Shown here: positions 35,601 through 46,344 of the stretch, in pieces
Position numbering within the stretch: the stretch's first letter is position 1
Layout: every line of letters begins with the position of its first letter
NCBI GenBank assembly: GCA_018398815.1
Contig: CM031601.1
Coordinates: 35,120,812-35,184,811 of the forward strand
DNA: 64,000 nt
Reading direction: 5' to 3'
Origin: Conus ventricosus
Lineage: Eukaryota > Mollusca > Gastropoda > Neogastropoda > Conidae
Notes under the pieces: generated by a model
What the model was told of the DNA's origin: nothing
Database searches by the model: none
What the model saw: the letters and a program-made list of their open reading frames with translations, nothing else
Made by a program: the position numbers and the translations under genes

Positions 35601-35640
35601 CAACTCTACCTTACCGCCTGTTAACATCACTCTTATAAGT
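32606..35640. repeat. 42-bp minisatellite, ~3 kb, about 70 degenerate copies
   Basis: The unit is about CAGTCTGTTATCATCACTAT + CATCATTATCAACTCCACCTTA, with many substitutions, short deletions and higher-order patterns. For example the ...CAACTGGACCTTTCAG... variant recurs near 34695 and 35395. The period is a multiple of three, so many phantom frames appear on both strands. It is older than the 60-bp satellite. Confidence 0.93.
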
Positions 35641-35813
35641 CTGCCTAACTAACACTATGTGCTTGAGTGGGTGAATGGGGAATAATAAATGCGTCTCAAA
35701 ATGAGCCTTCAGCAGGCTTATAGTCTCCAAGGGTGAGACAATCTTTAAAGGGGAGGAAAGTAACTAACATATCATAACTCCTGGTCAGATACCGGTATTT
35801 AGTTAGTTAGGCA

Positions 35814-35911
35814 GCCACACCACCGCTGAAGAAGACAGACGGAGGTCTGTCGAAAGCTCCAAGTAAGTGCTATTCCTAGCTGAGTGACCTGTGTAAATCC
35901 GGTAGTCGTTA
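35814..35911 (+). repeat. Left terminal repeat (pLTR) with hammerhead-like motif
   Basis: 98 bases identical to 38390-38487 except for one C/T. It contains CTGAAGA, a perfect 7-bp hairpin GACAGAC-GGAG-GTCTGTC and GAAA, the order of a hammerhead core (position 7 is variable in the known consensus). The C/T change in the right copy turns one helix II pair into G-U, so the stem survives. Known Penelope-like elements carry such motifs in their terminal repeats. I could not define helices I and III. Confidence 0.7.
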
Positions 35912-38340
35912 TGTCTACCCCTCAGCAGTTAAAACTTCCACAACGTCTCGTACGCGATTTCGACCGGACGGTCATCAAGTTTTTTCGTGAAACTGGAGCG
36001 CACCGAGCCTTAGCGAGGTTCCGAAACCATCTGCATTTCACGCTACACTGCAAACATCACGGTGTCGTACTGACCAGCCTAAAAATCAAGTCATCGGTCA
36101 GAGGAAAAGCTGCAAGCAACATCCTATTTCGTACGGAACGGGCCCTGATGAACGAGCGCGTAAAGCAGATCAATCTGAGGATCGAGGGATTAGAACAACA
36201 TATCCATCTCTGTTCGGACAGGTTGAGTGCAAACGTACCGACTGAGATACGAGCGGAAGTGAAAGACTGGCTCGAGTCAACTCAAAACTTGGAATGGAAC
36301 AAAGTACGCATGCGCCAGAGAAGCAAGTTTGAGTAACTAATAGCGAGATCGAAGCGTGACAAAAACGATCACATTCCAATTGTACCCGTGACTGAAGAAG
36401 AGACGCGCATGGTGAAGAAGAGATGGGTTGTGAACTTATCGGAATGTGAACTTTCTGACTTTGAACAGCGAGTGCTGGAAAAGGGACTCAATTTTGCTGT
36501 GATCTCGGACAAACTCCCCATCGTGGACTACATCACGAGTATCGAAACCGCCTGCAGACAGATAGGCCCGCATACAGAAGAGGCGTCCCATCTGAGGTCG
36601 GAATGTGTCAGCATCCTGAAACAAGCACAACCGCCGAAACCCAACATTCCTGTTGAGGAGAGGCGTGCGTTGGCCCGACTTAGGAAAGACGACACGATTT
36701 TGATACTCCCGGCCGACAAGGGTCGGTCCACGGTCATCATCCCCAAGTCCATGTACTATGACAAGGCCAGTCAACTGTAGGATGACAGAAAAACCTACCA
36801 GCCTCTCAAGAAAGACCCCACCAACAGGTATGCCACCAAGCTCAAGGAGCTGCTCAAACGTCTCAAGGAGATGGGCGGACTGTCCCTTGACTTTTACAGA
36901 AAACTGTACCCATCAACCACTGATGTCCCCAAGTTTTACGGCCTTCCTAAGGTGCACAAGAAAGACGTCCATCTCCATCTCCATCTCCATCTCCATCCAG
37001 AGGTTCCCTCATGTATGAGACCGCGAGATTTGTGGCAGACATCCTGTCTCCTTTGGTTGGCACAACAGAACACCACATCATCAACAGTGCGGACTTGGTC
37101 CAGAAACTGGCAGACTACACCCTTTGACCTGATGAGTGCCTGGTATCATATATGTTTTCGGCATTGTTCACCAGCGTCCCATCGAAGAAAGCATCCACAT
37201 CATCAAAGCAAGACTCCAGGCTGACGACACTCTGCCCCAGCATACTACACTTTCCGTGGACAGCATCTGTGAACTCCTGGCTTGCTGTCTCAACATCACC
37301 TACTTCACGTTCCAAGGTAACTTCTACCAGCAGACCGCAGGAGCGGCCATGGGCTTTCCAGGCAGCCCCATTGTAGCCAACCTCTTCATGGAGGACTTCG
37401 AGGAGAAGGCCCTGGCGTCTTACCATTCTCCTCCACGCTATTGGGGCCGCTATGTGGACGACACCATGACCATCCTCAAGATGGAGCTGGTGGAAGACTT
37501 CACCAACCATTTGAGCAGTCAACACCCTGCGATCAAATTCACTCATGAGGTGGAGGAGAACAACTCGATTGCCATGCTAGACACACTCATTACACGGACA
37601 GAGGACAGCCTCTCCTTCAGTGTGTACCGCAAACCTACCCACACCGACCAGTACCTACAGTTCGAAAGCCACCAGCCACTGAACACAAACTCGGAGTGAT
37701 ACGCACCCTCACTCATCGGGCCAACACCATCTGCTGTACTCAGGATGCCAAAGACCAGGAAATGGAACACCTCAAACTGGTTCTCACCATATCAGGCTAT
37801 GAGAAGTAGGTGTGGAACATCCCGGCTAGCAAGAAGATTACACCGCACCCTACCACCAAACAAGACCAAACCAGGTGTAAAGGACATGTCGCCATCCCCT
37901 ATGTCCGTGGTGTGACTGAAGCCTTGAGCAGGAAGATCAGGAAAACCAGTGTCTCTGTACATCCCAAACCTATCAACACCAGCCGCAGCCAGCTGGTCGC
38001 CCCCAAGGACAAAACTGACAAACTGGACAAGTCTGGAGTGATCTACCAAATAGACTGTCGTGACTGTGAAGAAAACTATGTCAGGGAAACTGAGAGAAAC
38101 CTTCGAAAACGCTTGACAGAACACAAAAGGGAATCATCACCAGTAGGCGCCCACCTACACACCCAGCAACATCAGTTCGATTGTGAAAACATCAGCGTTC
38201 TCGACAGTGACAATAGATGGTTTCAGCGTGGGGTGAAGGAGGCCATACATATTGCCGCCAACAACCCACACACTCAACCGGGACCGGGGCAGACGCACCT
38301 TGCCATCGGTGTACAACACCCTCATCGTTCAGTCACATGA
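35911..38340 (+). pseudogene. Penelope-like element ORF: RT + GIY-YIG endonuclease (decayed)
   Basis: The single ORF of a Penelope-like retroelement. ATG at 35911 overlaps the end of the left terminal repeat. Frame 1 is open to 36336 and 36780; the two stops read TAA and TAG where CAA/CAG would fit, in the same frame. A (CCATCT)n expansion at about 36965-36998 disturbs the N-terminal part of the RT domain, and further frame changes follow. The RT core on 37136-37690 shows QQTAGAAMGFPGSPIVAN and the catalytic RYVDDT (about 37450). The C-terminal part 37810-38340 has GVIYQIDCRDC and YVRETERNLRKRLTEHKR, a GIY-YIG-type endonuclease with a CxxC ahead. Retrotransposition would need all parts; this copy is inactive. 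Confidence 0.9.
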
Positions 38341-38389
38341 CCAGGGTTCGACCCGTGGTCGTGTGCACTGAACGCCAGTTCGCCCAGTA

Positions 38390-38487
38390 GCCACACCACC
38401 GCTGAAGAAGACAGATGGAGGTCTGTCGAAAGCTCCAAGTAAGTGCTATTCCTAGCTGAGTGACCTGTGTAAATCCGGTAGTCGTTA
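38390..38487 (+). repeat. Right terminal repeat (pLTR) with hammerhead-like motif
   Basis: Direct repeat of 35814-35911, 50 bases after the ORF stop. It is followed by GGCAGACTTATC, the sequence that also ends the inverted arms. Confidence 0.75.
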
Positions 38488-39620
38488 GGCAGACTTATCT
38501 ACCACTGCAGATATGAAACCTCATCTCCCCCTATTTTTTTCAATCTAAGACATAAGAGCAAGCTTTGTTTATAATTCAATATTTCTTGCAGTCATTGCAA
38601 CACCAAGCTGCTCTGAAAATTGCTGGAATGGTGCTCAATTACTTACCCTTGGAATTTATTAGTTTATTACAGTTCAGTCCCTTGCGGATTCATTCCAAGA
38701 ACTGGCATTCAGCACTTGTGTCTAAGTTGTTATCTTTTTATATTTTCTACTTTTCACAAGAAAATGTAGCTTATTTTGTTGTTTCATAATTTTCTTTTTC
38801 TTCTTATGTGGAACCTTTGGCGGTTTTTAAAAAACAATTTTAATTTTTTTTTAAATTCCACAACCTTAACTATGGTATTGTGCACCAGCCTTTTTGTGGG
38901 ATAGCATTCTACTTACAACCTAAAAGGCAGAGGAGTCAAGTTAAGACTTTCCGAGGTCACCGAGGAGAAACAATCAGGTTTCGAAATACCGGTATTTAAC
39001 CAGGAGTTATATGTTAGCGAGTTCTTCCCTTTGGAGATTGTCTCCCCCTTGGAGACTATAAGCCAGCTGAAGGCTCATTATGAGGAGCATTTATTATTCC
39101 CAATTTACCCACTCAAGCACATACTGTTAGTTAGGCAGACTTATCTACCACTGCAGATATCAAACCTTATCTTTCCCCATTTTTTTCAATCTAAGACATA
39201 AGAGCAAACTTTGTAAAATTTCTGATTGACACATACACACATTTGCACAAATGTACACAAACACACACACACAAAGCATATGACATAAAAAGCAAAATGA
39301 TAGGGTAATAGAAATGCCACCACCACCACCGTAAGTACTCAACCTCACAACATTTAATTTGCAAAAGTCATTGACATAAAAAGCATAATAATCGGGTAAT
39401 AGAAATAAGTATCCAATAAAAAAAAAACCCACCATTTAGGATGGGGTTTAGATTTCAGATTGACACATCAACACACACAGCGCACATGCACCCCACACAT
39501 GCACACACACATCACCATCACATACACGGTCATTCATCGATCATACACACACGCTCATGCACATGCTTACACGCACACTACATATTCAGCATCCATGCAT
39601 GCGCCTAGTCTTCTAACTAT
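38488..39620. other. Non-coding spacer with partial duplications
   Basis: 38490-38975 is AT-rich with no gene. 39230-39275 and 39465-39580 are CA-rich. The duplicated GTTAGGCAG block lies at 39126. No gene was recognised. Confidence 0.5.
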
Positions 39621-41950
39621 GTCTCTCATTCATTAGTTCAATCGCTCTTGGCACAAATGACAGCCTCGCTCTCTTAGTGATAGTCTTTGGGTGCGGTATT
39701 GCCTGCGTGATGGTAAGAGCTCAAAGTATTTGGCCAACACATGCGTCTTGTCATTCACAATCACTCTCGTCTTGCGCACTACTTCGCATGCATACAGTTC
39801 GTTCATCTCCTTCTGACGCTCACCTACCACCTTTACACACGCTCTCACCACTCGTTCCAGTACATTTCTGTTCTTCACACTCGGACCTGCATACCAGCAT
39901 ATCAATCCAAGCATCAAAACAAACTCAATTAAACATCTGTAAAAGTTTTATAAAATATTTCCATTCACCCCGATAGATCTGAGCTTTTGAAGACAGTATA
40001 AGCGTGACTGTCGTTTTTTTTGTTTATTGCTTGCGTGTTTGTATCAAAAGTGAGCTTGCAATCAATTCTTGTTCCCAAGTATTTATGCTCATTCACACGC
40101 TCAACTTTACAACCATCAATGAAAAAGATCAGGGATTGCACTGGGGTTTCTTCGGAAATCTACGATCTAGTTTTTTAACATTAAGGTGAACATAGTTTTC
40201 TTTGCACCAGGTTGTGAACAGCTCAACTTGCTCAACTAATGTTTTTTTCGAGTTGGAGTGGTCTTGAATGGCTGTATTATCTGAGTATTTGATGACAGGG
40301 GTTAAATCAGTTCCAGAACAATCATTAGTATAAAGAGTAAAGAGGACAGGGGAAAGAACTGTACCTTGAGGAGAACCAGTAGACGTAGAGCGAGAGGCAG
40401 AAAGATAGCGTTGAAAGCAGACAGTCTGGGATCTTTTGACCAAGAAGTCTGTGATCCAGAGAATAAGCTTTGGATAGACATCAGGTTTAAGAAGTTTGAG
40501 AGCCATAAGATGAGGCTGAATAGTATTGAAAGCAGAAGAGAAATCAATAAATAGAATGCGTACAAAGGAACATGGCTTGTCTCAGTGGGTATACGCGTTG
40601 TGAAGAAGCGTGAGTGTTGCATCATCAGTGGATATGTCTTGCTTGTATGCAAACTGGAGTGGGTCCTGTTTATTTTGTGTCTTGGTTAGTAACCTGTGCA
40701 AAACAACTCGCTCAAAGCATTTCATGACTATTGAGGTCCATGCTACGGGCCGAAAGCCATTAAGTTCTTTTGGATTTCTTGATTTGGGTACAGGAGAGAT
40801 GATCGAGTTTTTCCAAAGAGAGGGGACAGCACAAACTTGGAGTGACCATGAAAATAACATACTAAAGACATAAGACAATTGAGCAGCACAGTTGCATAAG
40901 AGCCTTCCACAGATCCGATCTGGTCCAACAGCTTTGTTCACATTCTGTTTTCTAAAGATAGGCTCAACAACAGAGCTGCGGATCTCAAAGTCGTTGTTCC
41001 CTTCATCTGTTACTTGTTTATTACGAAGATTTTCTATGACAGACGACAGCTTTTCATTCAGGTCGTCTCGCTCAAAACGGCAGTAGGTCATTCAGTGAAT
41101 TGGCACACTTAACTCTATCTTCTTCTGACATCATAGTTGTCTGCTGCGGTTTGTTCTGACCCCTTGGTATCTTTAATCCCCTCCACGCATTCCTCGCCTG
41201 AAATTTCCCCTCCACCCTTTCCCTGTACTCTATCTTTGCTCTCCTTATTTCTTGTCCGAGTTTTTTTTTCTGTACCTTTTTTTTTCCACCTTATCCCCTT
41301 TTTGAAATGCCGCTTTCTTTTCATTAATAGTTTGTTTTAAAGACTTTGTGATCCACGGCTTGTTTGGAAAAAAAATTGATCTCTTTTGTCGGTATAATCA
41401 TATCTTCACAGAACATCATATAATCAGAGATAACATTGGTACCCTGATCAACAGATTCAGAGGAGTCGAGAAACATATTCCAGTCAGTGCATTCATACAA
41501 GCTTGTAGCACTCCGGGGACCGCACTTTCAGACTCTTTTTCACAACAGGGTTTGATATAACAACAGGTCGGTATGAGGGTATCAGATGTCTAGCCTGATG
41601 GTCAGATTTACCCATTTCTGACAACGGCATAGACTTGAAAGCTTGTGGTATGTTGCCGTAGCAACGATCTTGCATGCCATCTAAACGAGTGTTGCATGTA
41701 ACGTACTGCTTGAAAGAAGGCAAAAAAGGCATTCTCGTTCGCCCTTCCCGTGTGCTTGGTGGCAGAACCCACTTGGGGCTTATCCGATGAATTGTGTTCT
41801 CACGTTCATCGTAGAGTGGAACATAGCAGTGTGTCAGGTTGCTGCTTGTGATTTGTGAGAAAAGAATGCTAGATCCCTGTTCCTTACATTTGGGCCTGCC
41901 CAGGACGCAGAACGACATGACTGAACGAATGGGAAGAGACAGAGACACCC
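39621..41950 (-). pseudogene. CR1/Rex1-like LINE, 5'-truncated and inactive
   Basis: - strand fragments in correct order. The end of an apurinic-type endonuclease lies at 41493-41780 (CYGNIPQAFKSMPLSEMGKSD). A basic linker lies at 41115-41324. RT lies at 40582-41091 (VNKAVGPDRI, FRPVAWTSIVMKCFERVV) and 40129-40506 (GSPQGTVLSPVLFTLYTND). The catalytic motif reads YSDN instead of YSDD, so a catalytic aspartate is lost. The C-terminal region lies at 39633-39917 (GPSVKNRN...FELLPSRRQYR), typical of Rex1/CR1-like elements. It is broken into several frames and lacks the ORF1 and most of the endonuclease. Confidence 0.85.
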
Positions 41951-42018
41951 GCTCCCCTAGTCAGTATTTGGCCTGGAATTTTTCATTCTGCAGTTTCCCC
42001 GTTAATCCCGTGGCATTC

Positions 42019-42019
<1 letters not shown>

Positions 42020-42090
<71 letters not shown>

Positions 42091-42122
42091 CGTGCGTGCA
42101 TGCGTGCGTGCGTGCGCGCCAG
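42020..42122 (+). repeat. (TG)n/(CGTG)n tract forming the end of a lipoxygenase intron
   Basis: About 62 bases of TG, then GCGCGCGTGCGTGCGTGCAT-type tetramers, then GCGCGCCAG immediately before exon B. There is no ordinary polypyrimidine tract; the microsatellite occupies its place. Confidence 0.9.
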
Positions 42123-42215
42123 ACGAGGACTGGAACTGCTGGTTTCAGAAAACGGCTGGGTCGACAAGACCATGAACTTTGGCATCAAAGGCATGTTTGA
42201 ACTGATCAAACGAGG
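42123..42215 (+). CDS. Lipoxygenase, catalytic-domain exon B
   Basis: 93 bases between GCGCGCCAG and the donor CGAGG/GTATGT. The first base completes the serine codon begun by exon A; 30 codons and two bases of a glycine codon follow. It reads RGLELLVSEN and GWVDKTMNFGIKGMFELIKR, a segment that in lipoxygenases follows the conserved HPIFKLL block and the A-I-N motif. The phase match over a 21.5-kb intron is strong support that it is the next exon. The 3' end of this exon, with its donor, is the seed of the minisatellite that follows. Confidence 0.9.
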
Positions 42216-43815
42216 GTATGTGTCGTTGGTGCTCTTGTTGTCATTATAATGTTTGAACTGATCTAACGAGGGTATATGTCGTTGGTGCTCTTGTTGTCAT
42301 TATGATGTTTGAACTGACCAAATGAGGGTATGTGTCGTTGGTGCTCTTGTTGTCAATATGATTTTGAACTGATTAAACGAGGGTATGTGTCGTTGGTGCT
42401 CTTGTTCTCATTATAATGTTTGAACTGATTAAACGAGGGTATATGTCGTTGGTGCTCTTGTTGTCATTATGATGTTTGAACTGATCAAACGAGGGTATGT
42501 GTCGTTGGTGCTCTTGTTGTCATAATGATGTTTGAACTGATTAAACGAGGGTATGTGTCGTTGGTGCTCTTGTTGTCATTATAATGTTTGAACTGATCAA
42601 GCGAGGGTTTGTTGGTGCTATTGTCGTCATTATAATGTTTGAACTGATCAAACGAGGATATGTGTTGTTAGTGGTATTGTCGTCATTATGATGTTTGAAC
42701 TGATCAAGCGAGGGTTTGTTGGTGCTATTGTCGTCATTATAATGTTTGAACTGATCAAACGAGGGTATGTGTTGTTAGTGCTATTGTCGTCATATGATGT
42801 TTGAACTGATCAAACGAGGATATGTGTCGTTGGTGCTTTTGTCGTGATTATGATATCAAAGGCATATTTGAACTGATCAAACGAGGGTATATGTTGCTGG
42901 TGCTATTGTCCTCATTATGATATCAAAGGCATGTTTGAACTGATCAAACGAGGGTATGTGTCGTTAGTGCTTTTGTCGTCATTATGATGTTTGAACTGAT
43001 TAAACGAGGGTATGTGTCGTTAGTGCTTTTGTCCTCATTATGATATCAAAGACATGTTTGAACTGATCAAACGAGAGTAAAGGTCGTTGGTGCTATTGTC
43101 CTCATTATGATATTAAAGGCATGTTCGAACTGATCAAACGAGAGTAAAGGTCGATGGTACTATTGTAGTCATTATAATGTTTGAACTGATCAAACGAGAG
43201 TAAAGGTCGTTGGTGCTATTGTCGTCATTATGATATGAAAGGTATGTTTGAACTGATCAAACGAGAGTAAAGGTCGTTGGCACTATTGTAGTCATTATAA
43301 TGTTTGAACTGATCAAACGAGAGTAAAGGTCGATGGTACTATTGTAGTCATTATAATGTTTGAACTGATCAAACGAGAGTAAAGGTCGATGGTACTATTG
43401 TAGTCATTATAATGTTTGAACTGATCAAACGAGAGTAAAGGTCGATGGTACTATTGTAGTCATTATAATGTTTGAACTGATCAAAAGAGAGTAAAGGTCG
43501 ATGGTACTATTGTAGTCATTATAATGTTTGAACGGATCAAACGAGAGTAAAGGTTGTTAGTGCTATTGTCGTCATTATGATGTTTGAACTGATCAAACGA
43601 GGGTATGTGTCGTTAGTGCTTTTGTCGTGATTATGATATCAAAGGCATGTTTGAACTGATCAAACGAGGGTATGTGTCGTTAGTGCTTTTGTCGTCATTA
43701 TGATGTTTGAACTGATTAAACGAGGGTATGTGTCGTTAGTGCTTTTGTTGTCATAGGGATGTTTGAACTGAACAAACGAGGGTATGTGTCGTTGGTGCTA
43801 TTGTTATGACTATGA
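42194..43815 (+). repeat. 56-bp minisatellite built from the end of exon B and its splice donor
   Basis: Units such as TGTTTGAACTGATCAAACGA+GGGTATGTGTCGTTGGTGCTC+TTGTTGTCATTATAA recur about 28 times with a period near 56. The first copy is the true exon end. Some units (near 42855, 42915, 43045, 43640) carry a longer exon piece, ATATCAAAGGCATGTTTGAA. Many units keep the donor CGAGG/GTATGTG; a sub-group near 43070-43540 reads CGAGAGTAAAGG. Confidence 0.95.
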
Positions 43816-44151
43816 GTCTGATATGATTATATCGCTGTTGTTATTACCATTGGCGTGTTGCTTGAATGGGTAGTTGATTGGCTGATTTGTTAGTTCGTCA
43901 TCCATAGTATATTTTTTCATGTTGATGATGGTAAACTCGATATGAATCTGAATCTTATTATATAGTCAATGGGTCAATGTTAATCACAACGACTAAAACA
44001 AAAAAGGCGTTCTCGTTCGCCCTTCCCTCCTCCCCATTCATGTTCCTCGTTGTTATCTATTGTTGTAACATTAACATTTCAACAGCTGTGTTCTGAGGCT
44101 GTGAAGACAAAACGGCTCGAGCTCTTAAGAAATGCTTCATTGCTGTTTCAG
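43816..44151 (+). other. End of the lipoxygenase intron
   Basis: Unique sequence ending in TTGCTGTTTCAG, a good polypyrimidine tract and acceptor for exon C. Nothing else was recognised. Confidence 0.6.
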
Positions 44152-44212
44152 CGTGGAGACCTGGAGACTGGATGTACACGGCACATTGCCAGAAGACCTC
44201 AAACGACGAGGG
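44152..44212 (+). CDS. Lipoxygenase, catalytic-domain exon C
   Basis: 61 bases between TGCTGTTTCAG and GTAAGATC. The first base completes the glycine codon of exon B, then 20 codons read VETWRLDVHGTLPEDLKRRG and end in phase 0. In lipoxygenases this stretch (x-LP-x-DLK-x-RG) comes before the conserved YYYRDDG segment, which must be in the next exon. I could not find that exon in the rest of the window, so the next intron is longer than about 19.7 kb or the exon is hidden in poor sequence. The exon is shorter than its neighbours. Confidence 0.85.
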
Positions 44213-44284
44213 GTAAGATCCTACCACGACTCACCTTTCATTTTTTGCTGCAGGGCAAAGTCATCGTCGTCACAATCAACGATG

Positions 44285-44645
44285 CAACAGCGGCAGTATG
44301 TGTGTCGCTGCAGTAAAAGGAGTTACGGCAGCAGTATTTGCAGCAGCAGCAGTTGTACAATTAACAACAGAGAAGAAACAGCAGACATAGAGACAGGGTT
44401 AGCAGCTATAGTAATCGTTGTAACAGCAGTAGCAGTGGTAGTGGTAGCGGCAGCAGCAATCGCAGCAGCAGTATAATGACAGTGGTAGTAGTAGAAGTAG
44501 CAGCAGTAGGAGCAGTAGTAAGTGTATAAATTGCAGAAGCGACAGGAGCACCTACAACAGCAGAGGCAGTAGCAGTAACAATAGTTATATAGATATAGTT
44601 AGCAGCGTCAGCAGTAGTAATGGCGGTATAGCAGCAGCAGCAGTT
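44285..44645. repeat. (CAG)n-type imperfect trinucleotide region
   Basis: Interspersed AGCAGC, AGTAGC and GTAGTAG triplets for about 350 bases. Alanine/valine- or serine-rich frames are translations of the repeat. 44646-44788 next to it is unique, with no gene recognised. Confidence 0.85.
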
Positions 44646-44788
44646 GCGATACTGTTATCAAATGGGGACCATCGTATTGTGTGTAGTGGACAGAACTATT
44701 TGTTCCGCCTATTCGGAATCCATGATCGTCTCCTGGGTGACGCTCATCAACAAAACCCGGCCTAACTACGCCGGTCCTGTCAAAGTGC

Positions 44789-45490
44789 CTGACATACCAC
44801 TTACCACTTTCATTATACTGTCTTCTCTCCGTCATGGGCTGACACACCACTTACCACTTTCATTATACTGTCTTCTCTCCGTCATGGGCTGACACACCAC
44901 TTACCACTTTCATTATACTGTCTTCTCTCCGTCATGGGCTGACACACCACTTACCACTTTCATTATACTGTCTTCTCTCCGTCATGGCTGACACACCACT
45001 TACCACTTTCATTATACTGTCTTCTGTCCGTCATGGGCTGACATACCACTTACCACTTTCATTATACTGTCTTCTGTCCGTCATGGGCTGACATACCACT
45101 TACCACTTTCATTATACTGTCTTCTGTCCGTCATGGGCTGACACACCACTTACCACTTTCATTATACTGTGTTCTCTCCGTCATGGGCTGACATACCACT
45201 TACCGCTTTCATTATACTGTCTTCTGTCCGTCATGGGCTGACATACCACTTACCACTTTTCATTATACTGTCTTCTGTCCGTCATGGGCTGACATACCAC
45301 TTACCACTTTTCATTATACTGTCTTCTGTCCGTCATGGGCTGACATACCACTTACCACTTTTCATTATACTGTCTTCTGTCCGTCATGGGCTGACATACC
45401 ACTTACCACTTTCATTATACTGTCTTCTGTCCGTCATGGCTGACATACCACTTACCACTTTTCATTATACTGTCTTCTCTCCGTCATGGG
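44789..45490. repeat. 50-bp tandem array, about 14 copies
   Basis: Unit GACATACCACTTACCACTTT+CATTATACTGTCTTCTCTCCG+TCATGGGCT. Copies differ by CATACC/CACACC, TCTCTCC/TCTGTCC and one-base indels. Confidence 0.95.
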
Positions 45491-45539
45491 CAGAACATCA
45501 CAATGCAACGGCCTGCAAAAGCGGCAGCAAAGAAAAGGA

Positions 45540-45700
45540 CACACATACACACAAACACACACACACACACGCACGCACGCACGCACGCACGCACACACGC
45601 ACGCACGCACGCACACACACACACGCGCGCACGCGCACGCACGCACGCACACACACATACACACAGAGGGGGAGAGAGAGAAGGGGGGGGGGGGGGGGAA
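45540..45700. repeat. (CA)n/(ACGC)n microsatellite with (GA)n and poly-G
   Basis: CA and ACGC units to about 45666, then GAGA and about 19 G. Confidence 0.95.
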
Positions 45701-46344
45701 TGAGAACCAACTGTAAGATAAGAACTTGTCAAATTTCGAGCCAACTGGGTAAGCAAACATTTCTGGTTGGCACGACTTGGCATAGTGTCTGGCATGTATT
45801 CCGCAAAGATCCTGAGCGCCGCGCCTAAATGGTCTCCCTCGTGCCTTTCTGTGGTCGAACACGTTGTTTCCTCGTGCAGGCCACACAAAAGCAGAATGAT
45901 GTCAACGTTTTTCGTTAACGGTATTCAGCAACCACCATGATTAAAAACCGGAAAGCCCACGTTTCCTATGCAGAAGAATGTAAAGACTGCACGCCATGCA
46001 CCGACAAAGAGCCATCAGGGAATCACAAGCTAGAAACCGTCCAACCGTCGTGGCAAAAGCACTAGGGGTGGCAGTCTGGGACGACCTGTCGTCTGTAAGC
46101 TCATTTTCAGGCCACTGACAGCGCTCAGAAGTGTGCCAGAAATAGACGACCTCGTGTAACCGCTGCTTGAAAAAGACCACCAGGTCTATGGCATCACCAG
46201 CATCAACCGTTCTTTCTTGCCGCAAACAATAGCCATAGCAGCCTACAGGAGGCACGGGGCAGCCCTCAGCGGGAACAGTCCACGACTCAACATATCAGAA
46301 CGACAGCAGCTTGCCGTGGAAGGCCGACTGCCCTCCACAGCCAG
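45701..46344. other. Unrecognised sequence, left flank of the MULE
   Basis: GC-richer than its surroundings and continuous, once the MULE is removed, with 57615 onward. Open frames on the - strand (45941-46255, 45700-45886) show no family I can name. It may be part of an older repeat or a dead gene. Confidence 0.35.

Larger units (their letters stand above)
35635..39146. repeat. ~165-bp inverted repeats flanking the Penelope-like element
   Basis: 35635-35795 (ATAAGTCTGCCTAACTAACA... to ACCGGTATTTAGTT) matches the reverse complement of about 38980-39144, with small differences. In addition 38485-38570 is directly repeated at 39126-39214 (GTTAGGCAGACTTATCTACC...). So the retroelement lies between inverted arms that both end in GTTAGGCAG. 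Confidence 0.8.
20657..42122 (+). other. Lipoxygenase intron (~21.5 kb), repeat-filled
   Basis: Bounded by GTGAGT at 20657 and GCGCGCCAG at 42122. The flanking exons join in phase (TC + A gives serine). The intron contains the SINE, the hammerhead repeat, satellites, the Penelope-like element and two LINEs listed separately. Confidence 0.8.

Noticed and set aside
32606..35640. Several overlapping frames of 60-125 codons rich in I, H, Y and S
   Set aside because: Translation of the 42-bp minisatellite in different phases.
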